NCBI RefSeq assembly: GCF_900176165.1
Contig: NZ_FWWU01000009.1
Location: 3,064,236-3,128,235, forward strand
DNA length: 64,000 nucleotides
Reading direction: 5' to 3'
Source of the DNA: Deinococcus hopiensis KR-140
GTDB taxonomy: Bacteria; Deinococcota; Deinococci; Deinococcales; Deinococcaceae
Shown here: piece by piece, positions 10,865 through 21,859 of the stretch
How the letters are laid out: the number at the start of each line of letters is the position of its first letter
How positions within the stretch are numbered: the stretch's first letter is position 1
Program-made: the position numbers and the translations under genes
Notes under the pieces: model-generated
Told to the model about the DNA's origin: nothing
What the model saw: only the letters and a program-made list of their open reading frames with translations
Databases searched by the model: none

Positions 10865-11386
10865 ATGTCTCCCCGCCTGTTGGTGTTCTCGGGTCTGCCC
10901 GGAACGGGCAAAAGTACGCTGGCGCGGCAACTGGCGGGTCACCTCCGGGCGGTGTACCTGCGGATGGACAGTGTGGAGGCCGCCCTTCTCAACGCGGGAC
11001 TTCCCGCCGTGAGTACCGAGGGCTACGCGGTGAGCTACGCGCTGGCCGAGGACCAGTTGCGGCCAGGGATGGAGGTGGTCGTGGACTGTGTAAACCCACT
11101 GGGAGTCACGCGGGGGGCGTGGGCAGATGTGGCTGGGCGAACCGGAGCACACCTCGTCAACCTCGAGGTGGTCTGTGTGGACTCGGCTGAGCATCAGCGG
11201 CGGGTGGAAACGCGGCGAGCCCAACCGGAAGATCATTCGGGACGGTGGTCTCCTCCCGACTGGCCACAGGCGCAGCGCAGCGCGCAGGGGTATCAGGCAT
11301 GGACCTCACCTCACCTGACGGTGGAAACGGGGCGAGGCACCCCGGAGGAGAACTTTGGAGCGCTGCTAAAGCTGCTCGGAGGGTAG
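10865..11386 (+). CDS. P-loop kinase (AAA_33/zeta-toxin-like ATP-binding protein)
   Basis: The 173-residue protein opens with a Walker A motif GLPGTGKST (10-18) and reads like small-molecule or nucleoside kinases of the AAA_33 type (RMDSVEAALLNAG, VVVDCVNPLGVTR, RRVETRRAQPEDHSG). The ATG at 10865 has TATGCT 7 bases upstream (10852-10857), as in leaderless genes of this window; in-frame starts at 10847 (TTG) and 10853 (ATG) overlap the groEL terminator. Substrate cannot be told from sequence. Confidence 0.8.
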   Translation: MSPRLLVFSGLPGTGKSTLARQLAGHLRAVYLRMDSVEAALLNAGLPAVSTEGYAVSYALAEDQLRPGMEVVVDCVNPLGVTRGAWADVAGRTGAHLVNLEVVCVDSAEHQRRVETRRAQPEDHSGRWSPPDWPQAQRSAQGYQAWTSPHLTVETGRGTPEENFGALLKLLGG

Positions 11387-11626
11387 GTCTCCTTCGCGGT
11401 CTCCGTGGACCTCACCCCGGGCACCCCGCTTTGCCACACCCACAGCCACGCGCACCACGAGTTCAGCGAGCAACAAGGCTGGTGCAACACCCAGCCGCTG
11501 CCCCACCACGCCGCCCAGCAGGGCCGGCAGGATCTCTGCCGCCTCCTGACGGCGAAAGGCGGACGATGGCGCGGCCCGCCTCAGGGTACGCGTCATCCCG
11601 TACTCCAAGCGCAGCAGGGGGCGCAC
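11366..11626 (-). CDS. Small hypothetical protein
   Basis: A frame of 76-86 residues (ATG 11596 or GTG 11626) follows the acetyltransferase gene closely. Codon third positions are GC-rich as in real genes, and the central part is a hydrophobic helix pattern (ILPALLGGVVGQRLGVAPALL). I do not recognise a family. It overlaps the end of the convergent kinase gene by about 20 bases, which weakens the case. Confidence 0.3.
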   Translation of the reverse strand: MRPLLRLEYGMTRTLRRAAPSSAFRRQEAAEILPALLGGVVGQRLGVAPALLLAELVVRVAVGVAKRGARGEVHGDREGDLPSEQL

Positions 11627-11644
11627 CCGGATCTCTCCGGGTGC
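11623..11644 (-). terminator. Stem-loop after the GNAT gene
   Basis: GCACCCGGA and TCCGGGTGC pair around a 4-base loop right after the acetyltransferase stop codon. No T tract follows, so it may be a transcript-end stabiliser rather than a true terminator. Confidence 0.4.
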
Positions 11645-11646
11645 AG

Positions 11647-12165
11647 TCAGGGCGTCAGCGCCAGCCACAGGTGATGCTCGGCCACCGGGCGGCCGTTGAT
11701 CCGCAGTGCATCAGGTTGCGTGCCCCAGAGCTGAAACCCGTGGCGCCCGTACAAGCTCAGGGCGGCCCCCTGCGTTTCCATGACGCCAAGGTGCAGGGAA
11801 GTGACGCCTTTCCAACTGCGCACCTGCGCCAGCCCGGCCCGGAGCAGGGCGTCTCCACAACCCTGGCCCCGCTCAGCGGGCAGGACCGACACCCCAAAGA
11901 CGTTGGCGCGGTGGGTCAGCGCGGGCCGCTCCTCTCGCGCCACGGTGAGGAGACCGACAAGTTTTCCGGCCAGGAACGCGCCGAAGGTCACGCTGACCGG
12001 ACCAGGGGCCAGTCGTGCCACCACCTCTTCCAGAGGCCGCATCTCGAACTCGGCGGCAGTGGTGCTAAAGGCGAGGGGATCGGTCCTCAGGGCGGTCAGG
12101 CGGACCTCACGGTAAGCGGGGGCATCGGCGGGGGTCAGCACGCGGACCTGGGGAAGGTCAGGCAT
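11647..12165 (-). CDS. GNAT family N-acetyltransferase
   Basis: The 172-residue protein has the GNAT acetyl-CoA motif [20 protein letters not shown] (RGQGCG fits RxxGxG) and the C-terminal [11 protein letters not shown] motif. Its ATG overlaps the stop of the nitrilase gene by 8 bases, so the two are co-translated. Substrate unknown. Confidence 0.9.
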   Translation of the reverse strand: MPDLPQVRVLTPADAPAYREVRLTALRTDPLAFSTTAAEFEMRPLEEVVARLAPGPVSVTFGAFLAGKLVGLLTVAREERPALTHRANVFGVSVLPAERGQGCGDALLRAGLAQVRSWKGVTSLHLGVMETQGAALSLYGRHGFQLWGTQPDALRINGRPVAEHHLWLALTP

Positions 12166-13081
12166 GGACGCCTCCCGCCAGTGGCACCACCTCGGCGGGC
12201 GTCACCCGCTCCTGCCCGGCGTGGCGGTCCCGCCAGTTGAGCACGTGGCCGTCCGCCCGCACCTGGCGGATCAGCGTCAGGTCCAGGTCCTGAATCAGCC
12301 ATCCGGGGGTATTCCACTCGCCCTGGGCCACCACGCCCGTGTCGGGCAGGCCATTGTCGGCGGGCGCATAGACCCCAGCCTGGCCCACGGCCTGCTCGAC
12401 GGCGTAGGTCCAACTGGCATCGGCGAGCAGGGGCGCGTGGACGGCGTATAGCTGGTTTTCCAGGGCCCGGGCCATACTGCCCACCTTCACGCGTGTGTAC
12501 CCGGCCCTCGCGCCGGTAAAGGAAGGCACAAGCAGCAGCTCAGCTCCGCCCTCGGCGAGCGCGCGGGCCAGATGGGGAAACTCCGAGTCGTAGCAGATGG
12601 CGACGCCGAAGCGCAGCCCCCCGCTCAGCTCGAACACGCGCAGGCCCGCGCCGGGTGAGACGGACCATTCCTCGTCCTCGAAGCGGGTCATCAGCAGCTT
12701 GTCCTGGTGACCCCGCGTCCCGCCCGGGCCAAAGACATAGGCGCGGTTGACGAACTCGTCGCCGTGGAGGACGGGCAGACTCCCCGCAACGAGGGTGACG
12801 CCGTGCGTGCGCGCAAGCCGGGCGTGCAGGGCCAGGAACTCCGGCAGGAACGCCTGAAGCGCGGGGCGCATGGGCACGATGTCGTGGTGCAGTTCGGGAG
12901 GCAGCAGGCCGATGAGTTCCAGCGCCGCGTATTCGGGAAACACGAGCAGCTGTGCCCCCTGCCCCACGGCCTCCGCCACCCAGGCCGTGACCTTGGCCTC
13001 ATAGGCGGCCCAGTCGGCGTGAAGGTCCACCGGGTACGCAGCGGCGGCGATCCGAACGGTGTGGGGCGGGGTGGGGGTCAT
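12158..13081 (-). CDS. Carbon-nitrogen hydrolase (nitrilase superfamily)
   Basis: The 307-residue protein shows the full Glu-Lys-Cys triad: Glu50 in [11 protein letters not shown], Lys128 in [11 protein letters not shown], Cys163 in AICYDSEFP. It should hydrolyse an amide or nitrile in the cytoplasm. The ATG at 13081 was chosen because an upstream extension of the frame runs antisense through the divergent phosphatase-fold gene. The chain couples to a GNAT acetyltransferase, a pairing often seen with omega-amidase-like or small amide-processing genes, but the substrate is not evident. Confidence 0.9.
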   Translation of the reverse strand: MTPTPPHTVRIAAAAYPVDLHADWAAYEAKVTAWVAEAVGQGAQLLVFPEYAALELIGLLPPELHHDIVPMRPALQAFLPEFLALHARLARTHGVTLVAGSLPVLHGDEFVNRAYVFGPGGTRGHQDKLLMTRFEDEEWSVSPGAGLRVFELSGGLRFGVAICYDSEFPHLARALAEGGAELLLVPSFTGARAGYTRVKVGSMARALENQLYAVHAPLLADASWTYAVEQAVGQAGVYAPADNGLPDTGVVAQGEWNTPGWLIQDLDLTLIRQVRADGHVLNWRDRHAGQERVTPAEVVPLAGGVHA

Positions 13082-13171
13082 GCGGCAAGTGTAGCGGGGA
13101 GGCAGGGAGAGCGCGCCGGCCATTTGCACGGGGCCCTCCACCACCGGCTTCCAGCCCCTAGACTGCTCCCC

Positions 13172-14047
13172 ATGACCGGACTCGTGTGGCTGGCGCTCGA
13201 CGGCATTGGCCATCCGGCAGACGCACCCGGGGGCTCGGTGTGGGAAGCGGACCTGCCCGTCCTGCGCCCATTGGTGGAGGCGGGGCAGGCGCTGGACACC
13301 ACCCTGGGGATGCCGGGGACGCCGCAGTCGGGCACGGGACAGGCCTGCTGGCTGACCGGGCAGGACGCGGTGCGCGTCATGGGCGAACACTTCGGTCCGT
13401 ACCCGGGTCCCACGCTGCAACGCCTGCTGCGGGCCGAGAGTCTGCCCGTTCGGCTGACCCAGGCCGGGGGCCGGGCGGCGCTCGCCAACCTCTACCCCCC
13501 GGCCTACTTCGAGGCCCAGGCGCGGCGGCCCCGCAGGGGATGCTTTCCCTTCTCGTTTCTGGCGGCCGGCCTGCCCCTCAATCCCCCGGAGGTGCCGCCC
13601 ATCCCCGCCACCCTGGGTCTGGGCCACGCCGGGCCGTGGCCGGAGGTCCGTCCGGCGGCGGACATTGCGAGGCTGGGAAAGGCGCTCGCGGAGGCTGCGC
13701 AGCACCATGACCTGATCGTGTGCGACCTGTGGTTTGGAGATCACCTCGGCCACCTGGGGCAAGACCCCACTCCGCCCGATGTGCTGCGGGCGGGCCGCGC
13801 CTACCTGGAGAGGGTGGACGCGCTGCTGCTCGGGCTGATGGAGGCGGGCGCGAAGGTGGCGCTGACAAGCGACCACGGCAACCTGGAAAACCTACGCGTG
13901 AAGGCGCACACCGCCGCGCGGGTCCCCTTCGCGGGACAGGCGATGGGCCTGACCGACGCTACAGATGTGGTGCAGGGCGGACGGGCCCTGAGGTCAGCCC
14001 TTTGTCTGCCGCTGGAAGCCGACAGCGACGCCAAACGTGAGGACTGA
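13172..14047 (+). CDS. Alkaline-phosphatase-superfamily metalloenzyme (phosphopentomutase/iPGM-like domain)
   Basis: The 291-residue protein keeps metal-site motifs of the superfamily: LALDGIG (Asp10) at the start, [11 protein letters not shown] with the probable Ser/Thr nucleophile, and [11 protein letters not shown] and TSDHGN near the end. It resembles the metalloenzyme domain of cofactor-independent phosphoglycerate mutase but is far shorter than the full 500-residue enzyme, so a phosphodiesterase or phosphatase role is as likely. ATG 13172 has TAGACT 7 bases upstream (13159-13164), a leaderless start. Confidence 0.8.
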   Translation: MTGLVWLALDGIGHPADAPGGSVWEADLPVLRPLVEAGQALDTTLGMPGTPQSGTGQACWLTGQDAVRVMGEHFGPYPGPTLQRLLRAESLPVRLTQAGGRAALANLYPPAYFEAQARRPRRGCFPFSFLAAGLPLNPPEVPPIPATLGLGHAGPWPEVRPAADIARLGKALAEAAQHHDLIVCDLWFGDHLGHLGQDPTPPDVLRAGRAYLERVDALLLGLMEAGAKVALTSDHGNLENLRVKAHTAARVPFAGQAMGLTDATDVVQGGRALRSALCLPLEADSDAKRED

Positions 14048-14065
14048 CAGGATTGACCGCCTAAG

Positions 14066-14234
14066 TTATCCACAAAGTTTTCCACAGGGGCTGTGGATAA
14101 GTGCAGGACGGCTCCGGACTTTTCCAGAAACGTTCCCGTGCGTTTGTTCGTGCTGAACGGCCTTTCATGGGCCTACACGCACCAGGAAGGACCGCCCCGA
14201 AGTTATCCACACCCCCGCGTTTCACTGTGGATAA
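14066..14234. other. Cluster of five DnaA-box-like 9-mers
   Basis: Perfect TTATCCACA boxes occur at 14066-14074 and 14203-14211 (+) and 14092-14100 and 14226-14234 (-), with a one-mismatch TTTTCCACA at 14078-14086. The last box overlaps the trpF end and encodes its final Tyr-Pro-Gln. Pairs face each other and could also form hairpins. dnaA and dnaN are not in the window, and no AT-rich unwinding element is evident. It could be an origin element, a DnaA-titrating site or a convergent-gene terminator structure. Confidence 0.75.
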
Positions 14235-14854
14235 CTCTGTTTTTCCGCGCCCTGCGCAGCCTGAACAAACGCCCGCACCTGCTCCACATCCTTGACGCCC
14301 GGCTGGCATTCCAGGCGGCTCACGGCGTCCACCCCGGCCGGGCGCAGCACCCGGATCGCCTCCGCAACATTTAAGGGCCCCAACCCGCCCGCCAGCCATG
14401 CCCTGGGAGGAAAGGCTTCTCGCAAGCTGTCCCAGTCGAGGGGCAGACCCCCACCAGGCTCGGGCGCATCGAGCATGGGCGTGACCCCGGGCAGGGCGAG
14501 CGCCTCCAGCGCTTCCTCGCGGCCCAGATCCCCTGGGCGCAGAACACGCAGAACGGGATGATAGCGGGCCACCTCCCTCACGTAAAGGCTTGACACTGGC
14601 CCGTGAAGCTGCACGGCGCTTACGCGTGCGGCCTCCGAGAGCCGCAGCACCTCGCCCAACCCCTGGTTCAGGAACACGCCCACCCGGGCCACGGCTGGCC
14701 CCACCGCCAGCCCAGCTTCGCGGGCCACCGCCGCTGAGACGAGACGCTTGCTGATCGGCGCGAAGATAAAGCCCAGGGCGTCCGCGCCCGCCTCGGCGCT
14801 CAGCACGGCGTCGTGAACGGACGTGGTGCCGCAGACCTTGACGCGCACGGTCAT
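14222..14854 (-). CDS. trpF: Phosphoribosylanthranilate isomerase
   Basis: The 210-residue TIM-barrel enzyme starts [15 protein letters not shown] with the family motif KVCG (catalytic Cys) and ends with the phosphate-binding [14 protein letters not shown]. It catalyses the third step of tryptophan synthesis. It stands alone without other trp genes. Its start overlaps the stop of a small conserved gene by 4 bases. Confidence 0.95.
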   Translation of the reverse strand: MTVRVKVCGTTSVHDAVLSAEAGADALGFIFAPISKRLVSAAVAREAGLAVGPAVARVGVFLNQGLGEVLRLSEAARVSAVQLHGPVSSLYVREVARYHPVLRVLRPGDLGREEALEALALPGVTPMLDAPEPGGGLPLDWDSLREAFPPRAWLAGGLGPLNVAEAIRVLRPAGVDAVSRLECQPGVKDVEQVRAFVQAAQGAEKQSYPQ

Positions 14855-15108
14855 GGGCGGCCTTCGGACAGGCGGGCTTCGAGTTCGCCCACCCGGGCCT
14901 CGAGCTCACGGGTGCGGCGCAGCAGGGCCAGAAACAGCAGGGCGTAGTGGTCATAGAGTTTTGGGCGCTCCATCCGCAGTTCACCCGCCATCCACTCCGT
15001 GAGGAGACGCTCGGCTTCCCGCAGCACCTCGTCGTCGGGCACGTCGCGGTAGGACCGTTCGCCCAGAATGGCGCGGGCGAAGTTGAGTTCGCGGTCAGGA
15101 TCGGGCAT
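14851..15108 (-). CDS. Small conserved hypothetical protein
   Basis: The 85-residue protein is acidic and helical, with a likely coiled-coil C-terminus ([19 protein letters not shown]). The ATG at 15108 has TACAAT 6 bases upstream (15115-15120), a leaderless start; GTG 15114 is an alternative. It is co-translated with trpF (ATGA overlap). Family not recognised. Confidence 0.75.
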   Translation of the reverse strand: MPDPDRELNFARAILGERSYRDVPDDEVLREAERLLTEWMAGELRMERPKLYDHYALLFLALLRRTRELEARVGELEARLSEGRP

Positions 15109-15227
15109 GGGCACATTGTAGGAAGGGATGGGCCGTCCGCTTTCGGCCGTCAGCGGTCAGTTGCCCGTTCTGCCGCTGGGCCAAACAGCCGATGTGGGCC
15201 GGGAGGGGGTGTGGCAGGCTGGCGGGC

Positions 15228-16499
15228 ATGTCCCCTGCGTCTCCCCCTCGCCGCGAGACGGCGCTGCACCTGCTGTTTCTGCACCCGGATGGTGAGCGGG
15301 TGGCGCTGCATTCGGTTTCCGTGACCACCATGACCTATTACGGCGAGCACGTGCCAAACGCGGCTCCGGCCCACCTGCGCGCACGCCTCCTGCGGCGGCT
15401 GCACTTCCGGGGGCTGGGTGAGGAAGGCGGAGTGCGGCGGGCCGAATCGGTCTGGCACCTGCACACCGATGAGCTGGACCGCCTGGAATGGCGCGCGGCC
15501 TGGGACCTGACCGAAGTGCAACGGACATGGGTGGAGGCGGCCCGGACGCCCGCCACGCCCCGCCGTGCTCCCTGGATGCGCGCGGAGTGGCACACGCAGG
15601 CGCTGGCCTGGCTGGACGCTGAGCTCGCGGCGCAGGGGCTCGTGCGCCGGGGCGGGCCGGTAACGCTCAAACACTGGCAGATCAGCCTGCTGTGGCGGGT
15701 GGAGACGGACGGCGGCACACGGGTGTACCTCAAGGCGGTCCCCGACTTCTTTCGGCGCGAGGTGGCCATCACGCCCAAGCTGGCCTGCGCGCTGCCCAGC
15801 TCGGCTCCACCCGTGCTGGCGGCGGATGAGGCGCGCGGCCTTCTGCTGATGGGCGACGCGGGGGAAGGCCAGGACGCGCCGGATCTCCCCACCTTGATGC
15901 AGCATCTGGCCTGGCTGCAGCGGGAGAGTGTGGCGCTGCTCCCGGACCTGCCCCTGCCCGATCACGGCCCGGAGTACGTCCTCTCGCGGCTGGACGCCCT
16001 CTTCTCGGCCGCTGCGCTGCTCGTGGGCGAGGAGGGCGGACTGAGCGCGGACGAGGCAGCGGCCCTGCGTGCCAGGCGGCCCAAGCTGGAGGCGGCGCTG
16101 GCGCGGCTGGCGACCAGCCCACTGCCCCGCACCCTGGGACACGGGGACCTGCACGGCGGCAATGTGGTAGCGCGGGGGGAGAGCTTTACCTTCCTCGACT
16201 GGTCCGACGTGAGCCGCACGCACCCCTTTCTGGACGCGGACGCCGCTTACTTCCTGCCGTATGACGCCGCGCCTGCTGGCGGCCGAAAGGTGGTCGAGGA
16301 AGCCCACGACGCTTACCTCGATGCCTGGGCCGACTTCGCGCCCCTGTCTGAACTCCGCGCCCTCCACGCCGACGCCTTGCGCGTGGCAGAGCTGTACCGG
16401 GCGCTGGGATATGTGGACGGTATCCAGCCGCACGTGGAGGATCCGGCAGAGTGGCGCGGGGCCCACCTCCCGCATTTGCGGAAGTTGCTGAAGGACTAG
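15228..16499 (+). CDS. Aminoglycoside phosphotransferase (APH)-fold kinase
   Basis: In the 423-residue protein the C-terminal half has the APH catalytic loop LGHGDLHGGNV and the metal-binding FLDWSDVSRTHPFLD. The N-terminal 130 residues are an added region not seen in antibiotic kinases. A small-metabolite kinase is more likely than resistance. Start ATG 15228 is preceded at 7 bases by CAGGCT, a weak leaderless-type hexamer. The gene converges on cobT. Confidence 0.85.
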   Translation: MSPASPPRRETALHLLFLHPDGERVALHSVSVTTMTYYGEHVPNAAPAHLRARLLRRLHFRGLGEEGGVRRAESVWHLHTDELDRLEWRAAWDLTEVQRTWVEAARTPATPRRAPWMRAEWHTQALAWLDAELAAQGLVRRGGPVTLKHWQISLLWRVETDGGTRVYLKAVPDFFRREVAITPKLACALPSSAPPVLAADEARGLLLMGDAGEGQDAPDLPTLMQHLAWLQRESVALLPDLPLPDHGPEYVLSRLDALFSAAALLVGEEGGLSADEAAALRARRPKLEAALARLATSPLPRTLGHGDLHGGNVVARGESFTFLDWSDVSRTHPFLDADAAYFLPYDAAPAGGRKVVEEAHDAYLDAWADFAPLSELRALHADALRVAELYRALGYVDGIQPHVEDPAEWRGAHLPHLRKLLKD

Positions 16500-16617
16500 A
16501 GCAGGTGCCAAAGTGCGCACTTCTTTTTGACTGAGCCTGGCGAGCCTGAATGCGCGTGGGAGAGCATGGCGCTGTGAGGGCTGCCCTTCCACCCGCGGCG
16601 CCATTCTCCGCCATGCG

Positions 16618-17706
16618 CTAGGCCCCTCCCGGCACCCCCGCCTCCGCGAAGGTGCGCATCTCCCGCAGGGTGGCGGCCGCTGACAGCAGCAGCGGGGCCG
16701 CCAGCACGCCGCCCGTGCCCTCCCCCAGGCGCAGGCCCAGGCAGAACATCGGTTTTAGCTCCAGGTGCGCGAGCTGCGCCGCGTGCCCCACCTCGGCGCA
16801 CTCGCCCGCTGGAAACAGGAAGTCGCGCAGGGCCGGAACGAGCGCCACGCCCACCAGGGCCGCCGAACCCTCCACGAAACCGTCGAGAATCACGGCGCGG
16901 CGCGAGGCGGCGGCCTGAAACATCATGCCCAGCATCGCGGCGATCTCGAAGCCGCCGAGGTCCGCCAGCACGCCGAGTGGATCGGCACGACCACTGCCCT
17001 CCCGCTCCAGCGCCTGCCGCACCGCGTCCACCTTGCGGAGCAGCGTGGCGTCATCCACGCCCGTGCCCCGGCCTGTGACCCGTGTGGGGTCCAGCTCCAG
17101 CAGCCGGGCGGTCAGGGCGGCGGCGGGCGTGGTGTTGCCGATTCCCATCTCGCCGGGGATCAGCAGGTCCGCGCCTTCCTCGATGGCTCTGCGGGCGAGG
17201 GCAGCCCCCGCCAGCACCGACGCTCCGGCCTCCTCCTGCGTCATGGCGGGTTCGGAGCGCAGGTCCCGGGTGCCCCGGCGCACCGACGCGCGGAAGAGGG
17301 CGGGGTGTTCGGGCAGATCGGCATTGACCCCCGCGTCCATCACGTACACCCGCGCTCCCACCGTGCGGGCGATGGCATTCACGGCCGCTCCACCAGGCCC
17401 GGCGGGCGTATCGGCCAGGAAGTTCGCCACCATCGCCGGGGTGACCTCGGGCGGATAGGCGCTCACGCCGCCCGCCGCGACGCCGTGGTCACCTGCCGCC
17501 ACGAGGACCGCCACCCCCTGAGGATGGGGCTGCTCGGTGCCGAAGACTCCGGCGAGGCGCACCGCCAGGTCCTCCAGGTCCCCCAGCGCTCCAGCGGGCT
17601 TGGTCAGCTGGGCCTGCCGCTCGCGGGCGGCGCGCATGGCGGATCCGTCGGCGGGCTTGATGGCGGCGATCAGGGCGGCGAGCTCAGGGTGGAGCGAAGT
17701 GGACAT
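16618..17706 (-). CDS. cobT: Nicotinate-nucleotide-dimethylbenzimidazole phosphoribosyltransferase
   Basis: The 362-residue protein is a full-length CobT: it activates the lower-ligand base as alpha-ribazole phosphate for the cobalamin nucleotide loop. Family motifs include LTKPAGALGDLEDLA, the glycine-rich ADLLIPGEMGIGNTTPAAAL and the LRLGEGTG end. ATG 17706 follows AGGAGT; a further in-frame start upstream is less likely. It is separated from cobU by 288 bases and may have its own promoter. Confidence 0.96.
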   Translation of the reverse strand: MSTSLHPELAALIAAIKPADGSAMRAARERQAQLTKPAGALGDLEDLAVRLAGVFGTEQPHPQGVAVLVAAGDHGVAAGGVSAYPPEVTPAMVANFLADTPAGPGGAAVNAIARTVGARVYVMDAGVNADLPEHPALFRASVRRGTRDLRSEPAMTQEEAGASVLAGAALARRAIEEGADLLIPGEMGIGNTTPAAALTARLLELDPTRVTGRGTGVDDATLLRKVDAVRQALEREGSGRADPLGVLADLGGFEIAAMLGMMFQAAASRRAVILDGFVEGSAALVGVALVPALRDFLFPAGECAEVGHAAQLAHLELKPMFCLGLRLGEGTGGVLAAPLLLSAAATLREMRTFAEAGVPGGA

Positions 17707-17994
17707 GGGGACTCCTGGGAAGGGGTGAAACATTGGGGATGAGGCGAAAGGAGGGTACACGCGCCCAGGACCAGGGCGCAGGCGGACGAGCAGGTGGCGG
17801 GCGGCGTATATGTGATCGCCCGCCTCAGCCCTCAGGATGGCGGCGAGGGCCCACAGACGGACCGGGGCGTTCAGGCCAAGTGCCCCGCCAGCAACGGGGA
17901 AAAGCCTCCCACCGCTGCCCGGAGGCCCGACGAACAGGCCCGGGGAGAGGGCAGAACAAGGGCTCCACAGCTTCCCGTTGCCCTGTCCCCACCC

Positions 17995-18497
17995 TCATTT
18001 CAACCGGACAGGCAGACCACTCACGAGCAACCACGCCTCGTCACTCGCCGCCGCCGCACGCTGATTGACCCAGCCCAGCAGGTCGCGGTAGCGCCGCGCG
18101 AGCGCATTGTCGGGCACGATGCCGAAGCCCACCTCATTGGTCACGAGGACCGTCAGGCCGGGGCGAGCGCGGGCAGCGGCCAGCAGCGCGTCGGCCCGCT
18201 CCAGCACCCCCTCATCCGCGAGGTCTGCAAGCATCAGGTTGCTCACCCAGAGGCTGAGGCAATCGAGGAGGACGGTCGGGGTAGAGACGGCCCCCACGGC
18301 GGCGGGGACATCCAGCGGTTGCTCCACAGTGACCCAGTCCGGCGGGCGCCCGTCGCGGTGACGGGCGATGCGCGCCGTCATCTCGTCGTCGAAGGCCTGG
18401 GCGGTGGCGAGGTAGGTGACGGGCCCACCGGCGGCGGCGGCGAGGCGCTCGGCGTGGCTGCTCTTGCCGCTACGCGCCCCTCCGGTAACGAACACAA

Positions 18498-18507
<10 letters not shown>
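17995..18507 (-). CDS. cobU: Adenosylcobinamide kinase / adenosylcobinamide-phosphate guanylyltransferase
   Basis: The 170-residue protein begins MAVIVFVTGGARSGKSSHAE with the CobU P-loop, and contains LLDCLSLWVSNLM and VTNEVGFGIVPDNALAR of the family. It phosphorylates adenosylcobinamide and adds GMP for loop assembly by CobS. ATG 18507 overlaps the cobQ stop by 10 bases. Confidence 0.95.
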
Positions 18508-19929
<1,422 letters not shown>

Positions 19930-19937
<8 letters not shown>

Positions 19938-20946
19938 GCTTCGCCTCCCTCAGCACCTTCCGCAGCGCCTCCATCAGCCGCCCATTCTCCTCCGGCAGGC
20001 GGGTGGAGACGCGGATGCGGTCCGGAAAACCGTAGCTCACGCAGTTCCGTACCTTCACGCCCTCTGCCAGCAGGGCGGCCGCGACGCCCGCCGCGTCTCC
20101 CACCTCCAGGGTCATATAGGGCGTGCCGCGGTGCTCTACCCATCCCGAGTGACCCAGCATTTGCGCCAGCGCCCCCGCATCCCGCCGCACCAGCGGCAGG
20201 GTCCGCTCCAGAAAGGCCCCGGCGTCAGGCAGGGCAGCCAGCACCGCCGCCGTTCCCGCGGGCAGATGCCAGGCGGGCGCGAGGTTGTCCAGCCGCGCGA
20301 CGATTTCCGGCGCAGCGAGGGCGTAGGCGGGGCGGGCCCCAACCAGGCCGTGCGCCTTGCCGGGCGAGAGCAGGCGGACGAGGGACGGGGCGAGGGGAAC
20401 GCCCTGCTCGGGCACAAAGGGTGCATACGCCTCGTCGAGGATGAGAAGGGCGCCCGAGGCCGCGCAGACCTGCGCAAGGGCCTCCAACTCCACTCCGCTC
20501 AAGCTGTGCCCGGTGGGATTGTGGGGGTGGCCCACGTAGACGAGGCGCGCCCCGGCAGGGAGGACCCCGGGCATCTCGGTCACCACCTCCACCTGCGCCC
20601 GGCCCAGCGCTGCCGCCCGCCCCAGCTCTCCGAAGGGCGCGTAGAGGCTGAGCAGCGTTCCTCCGGTAGGCAGAAAGGCACGCACCAGCCGGTGCAGCAG
20701 GTCCGACGCGCCGACGGACAGGGCCACCTCGCCGGGGGCCACGCCGTGCCACGCAGCCAGCCGTTCACGGACCGCCGCATACGTGGGGTCCGGGTAATGC
20801 GCGTGATCGGCTTCTCCGAGCGCCCGCACCAGCGCTGGGTTGGGGCCATGCGGATTGGCGTTCACGCTGAAATCCAGTCCCCTGAAGGGAGCGGCAGACG
20901 GCCCACCGTGCGGAGCACGGGGCAGCAGGGGCGGCAGGTCAGTCAC
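19930..20946 (-). CDS. cobD: Threonine-phosphate decarboxylase-like PLP enzyme (cobalamin aminopropanol arm)
   Basis: The 338-residue class I aminotransferase-fold protein has the PLP lysine in [18 protein letters not shown] (Lys197) and ILDEAY (169-174). HisC-like enzymes look alike, but the location between cbiB and cobQ supports CobD, which makes aminopropanol phosphate. Overlaps both neighbours. Confidence 0.9.
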
Positions 20947-21859
20947 GGCGTCTGCCCACCAGCAGGGACAAGACCGCCAGCCCCAGCGTCAGGCGGGCGA
21001 GGCGCAGGGCCCGCGGAATGTCGGCGGCTTCCGCTGCCCGCCCACCCGCGTTCAGCACGTACACGCCGCGCTTATCCAGCCGGACGCCGAGTGCGCCCGC
21101 AAAGGCGCTCATGGGGTGTCCAGCATTCGGACTGCCCGTTTTGCGCCTGTCCCGCCGCCAGGTGCGCCACGCTCCGGGACCGCCCAGTCCTGCGAGGCAG
21201 GCGGCCCCCACCGCACACAGCGCCGTCAGGCGGGCGGGGGCGAGGTTGAGCGCATCGTCAGCGCGGGCGGCCACCTTTCCAGCGTCCTCCAGCGCGGGCG
21301 TGCGGTAGCCCCACATGGCGTCAGCGGTGTTGGCGTAGCGGTAGAGCGCGGCCAGGGGGAGGCCCCCCACCCGGAACCACAGCAGCGGCGCAACCACACT
21401 GTCTGACAGGTTCTCGGCCAGGCTCTCGATACACGCTCCCGCCACCTCTGCCGCGTTCAGTTCGCCCGTGTCCCGGCTGACGAGGTGCCAGGCCAGCAGT
21501 CGCCGGGCCTCGGGGAGATCACCGGCGGACAGGGCCGCGTGAACTTCCCCCACCGCGCCAAACAGTGCCCGCCGCGCCAGCAGCGGCTTGAGGAGGACTC
21601 CCTGCACGGGCCACCCACCGGGCAAGGCCCTGGCCAACCGTCCTCCACCCGCCGCCAACCCCGCGCCGAGGGCCCAGGTCAGCCCCCCTTCCCACCTCTG
21701 CGCTCCGGGCGACGTGGCCCTCCATCCCTCGCGCGCTCCTCCCAGGTAATGCCCCATCCACACGACGGGGTGCACCCGCGCCGGAGGTTCCCCCAGCGCG
21801 TCCGCGGCGAGGGCCAGGAGCAGGGCCCGTCGCCTTCCCGCTGACCGCCTCACAAACAC
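20939..21859 (-). CDS. cbiB: Adenosylcobinamide-phosphate synthase
   Basis: The 306-residue hydrophobic protein opens with the CbiB pattern [17 protein letters not shown] and contains [22 protein letters not shown] and [13 protein letters not shown], hallmark segments of the family. It attaches the aminopropanol (phosphate) arm to adenosylcobyrate in the membrane. It overlaps cobB by 10 bases. Confidence 0.95.
   Translation of the reverse strand: MFVRRSAGRRRALLLALAADALGEPPARVHPVVWMGHYLGGAREGWRATSPGAQRWEGGLTWALGAGLAAGGGRLARALPGGWPVQGVLLKPLLARRALFGAVGEVHAALSAGDLPEARRLLAWHLVSRDTGELNAAEVAGACIESLAENLSDSVVAPLLWFRVGGLPLAALYRYANTADAMWGYRTPALEDAGKVAARADDALNLAPARLTALCAVGAACLAGLGGPGAWRTWRRDRRKTGSPNAGHPMSAFAGALGVRLDKRGVYVLNAGGRAAEAADIPRALRLARLTLGLAVLSLLVGRRRD

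Noticed and set aside
12707..13171. Long N-terminal extension of the phosphatase-fold gene
   Set aside because: The frame is open upstream but runs antisense through the nitrilase gene; the metal motif LDGIG and the leaderless promoter place the start at 13172.
17707..17994. Possible cobalamin riboswitch before cobT
   Set aside because: The minus strand has short GGGAAGC and GTGG pieces but lacks the CCGCAACTGT-like core and P box, so it was not called. The interval holds no gene.
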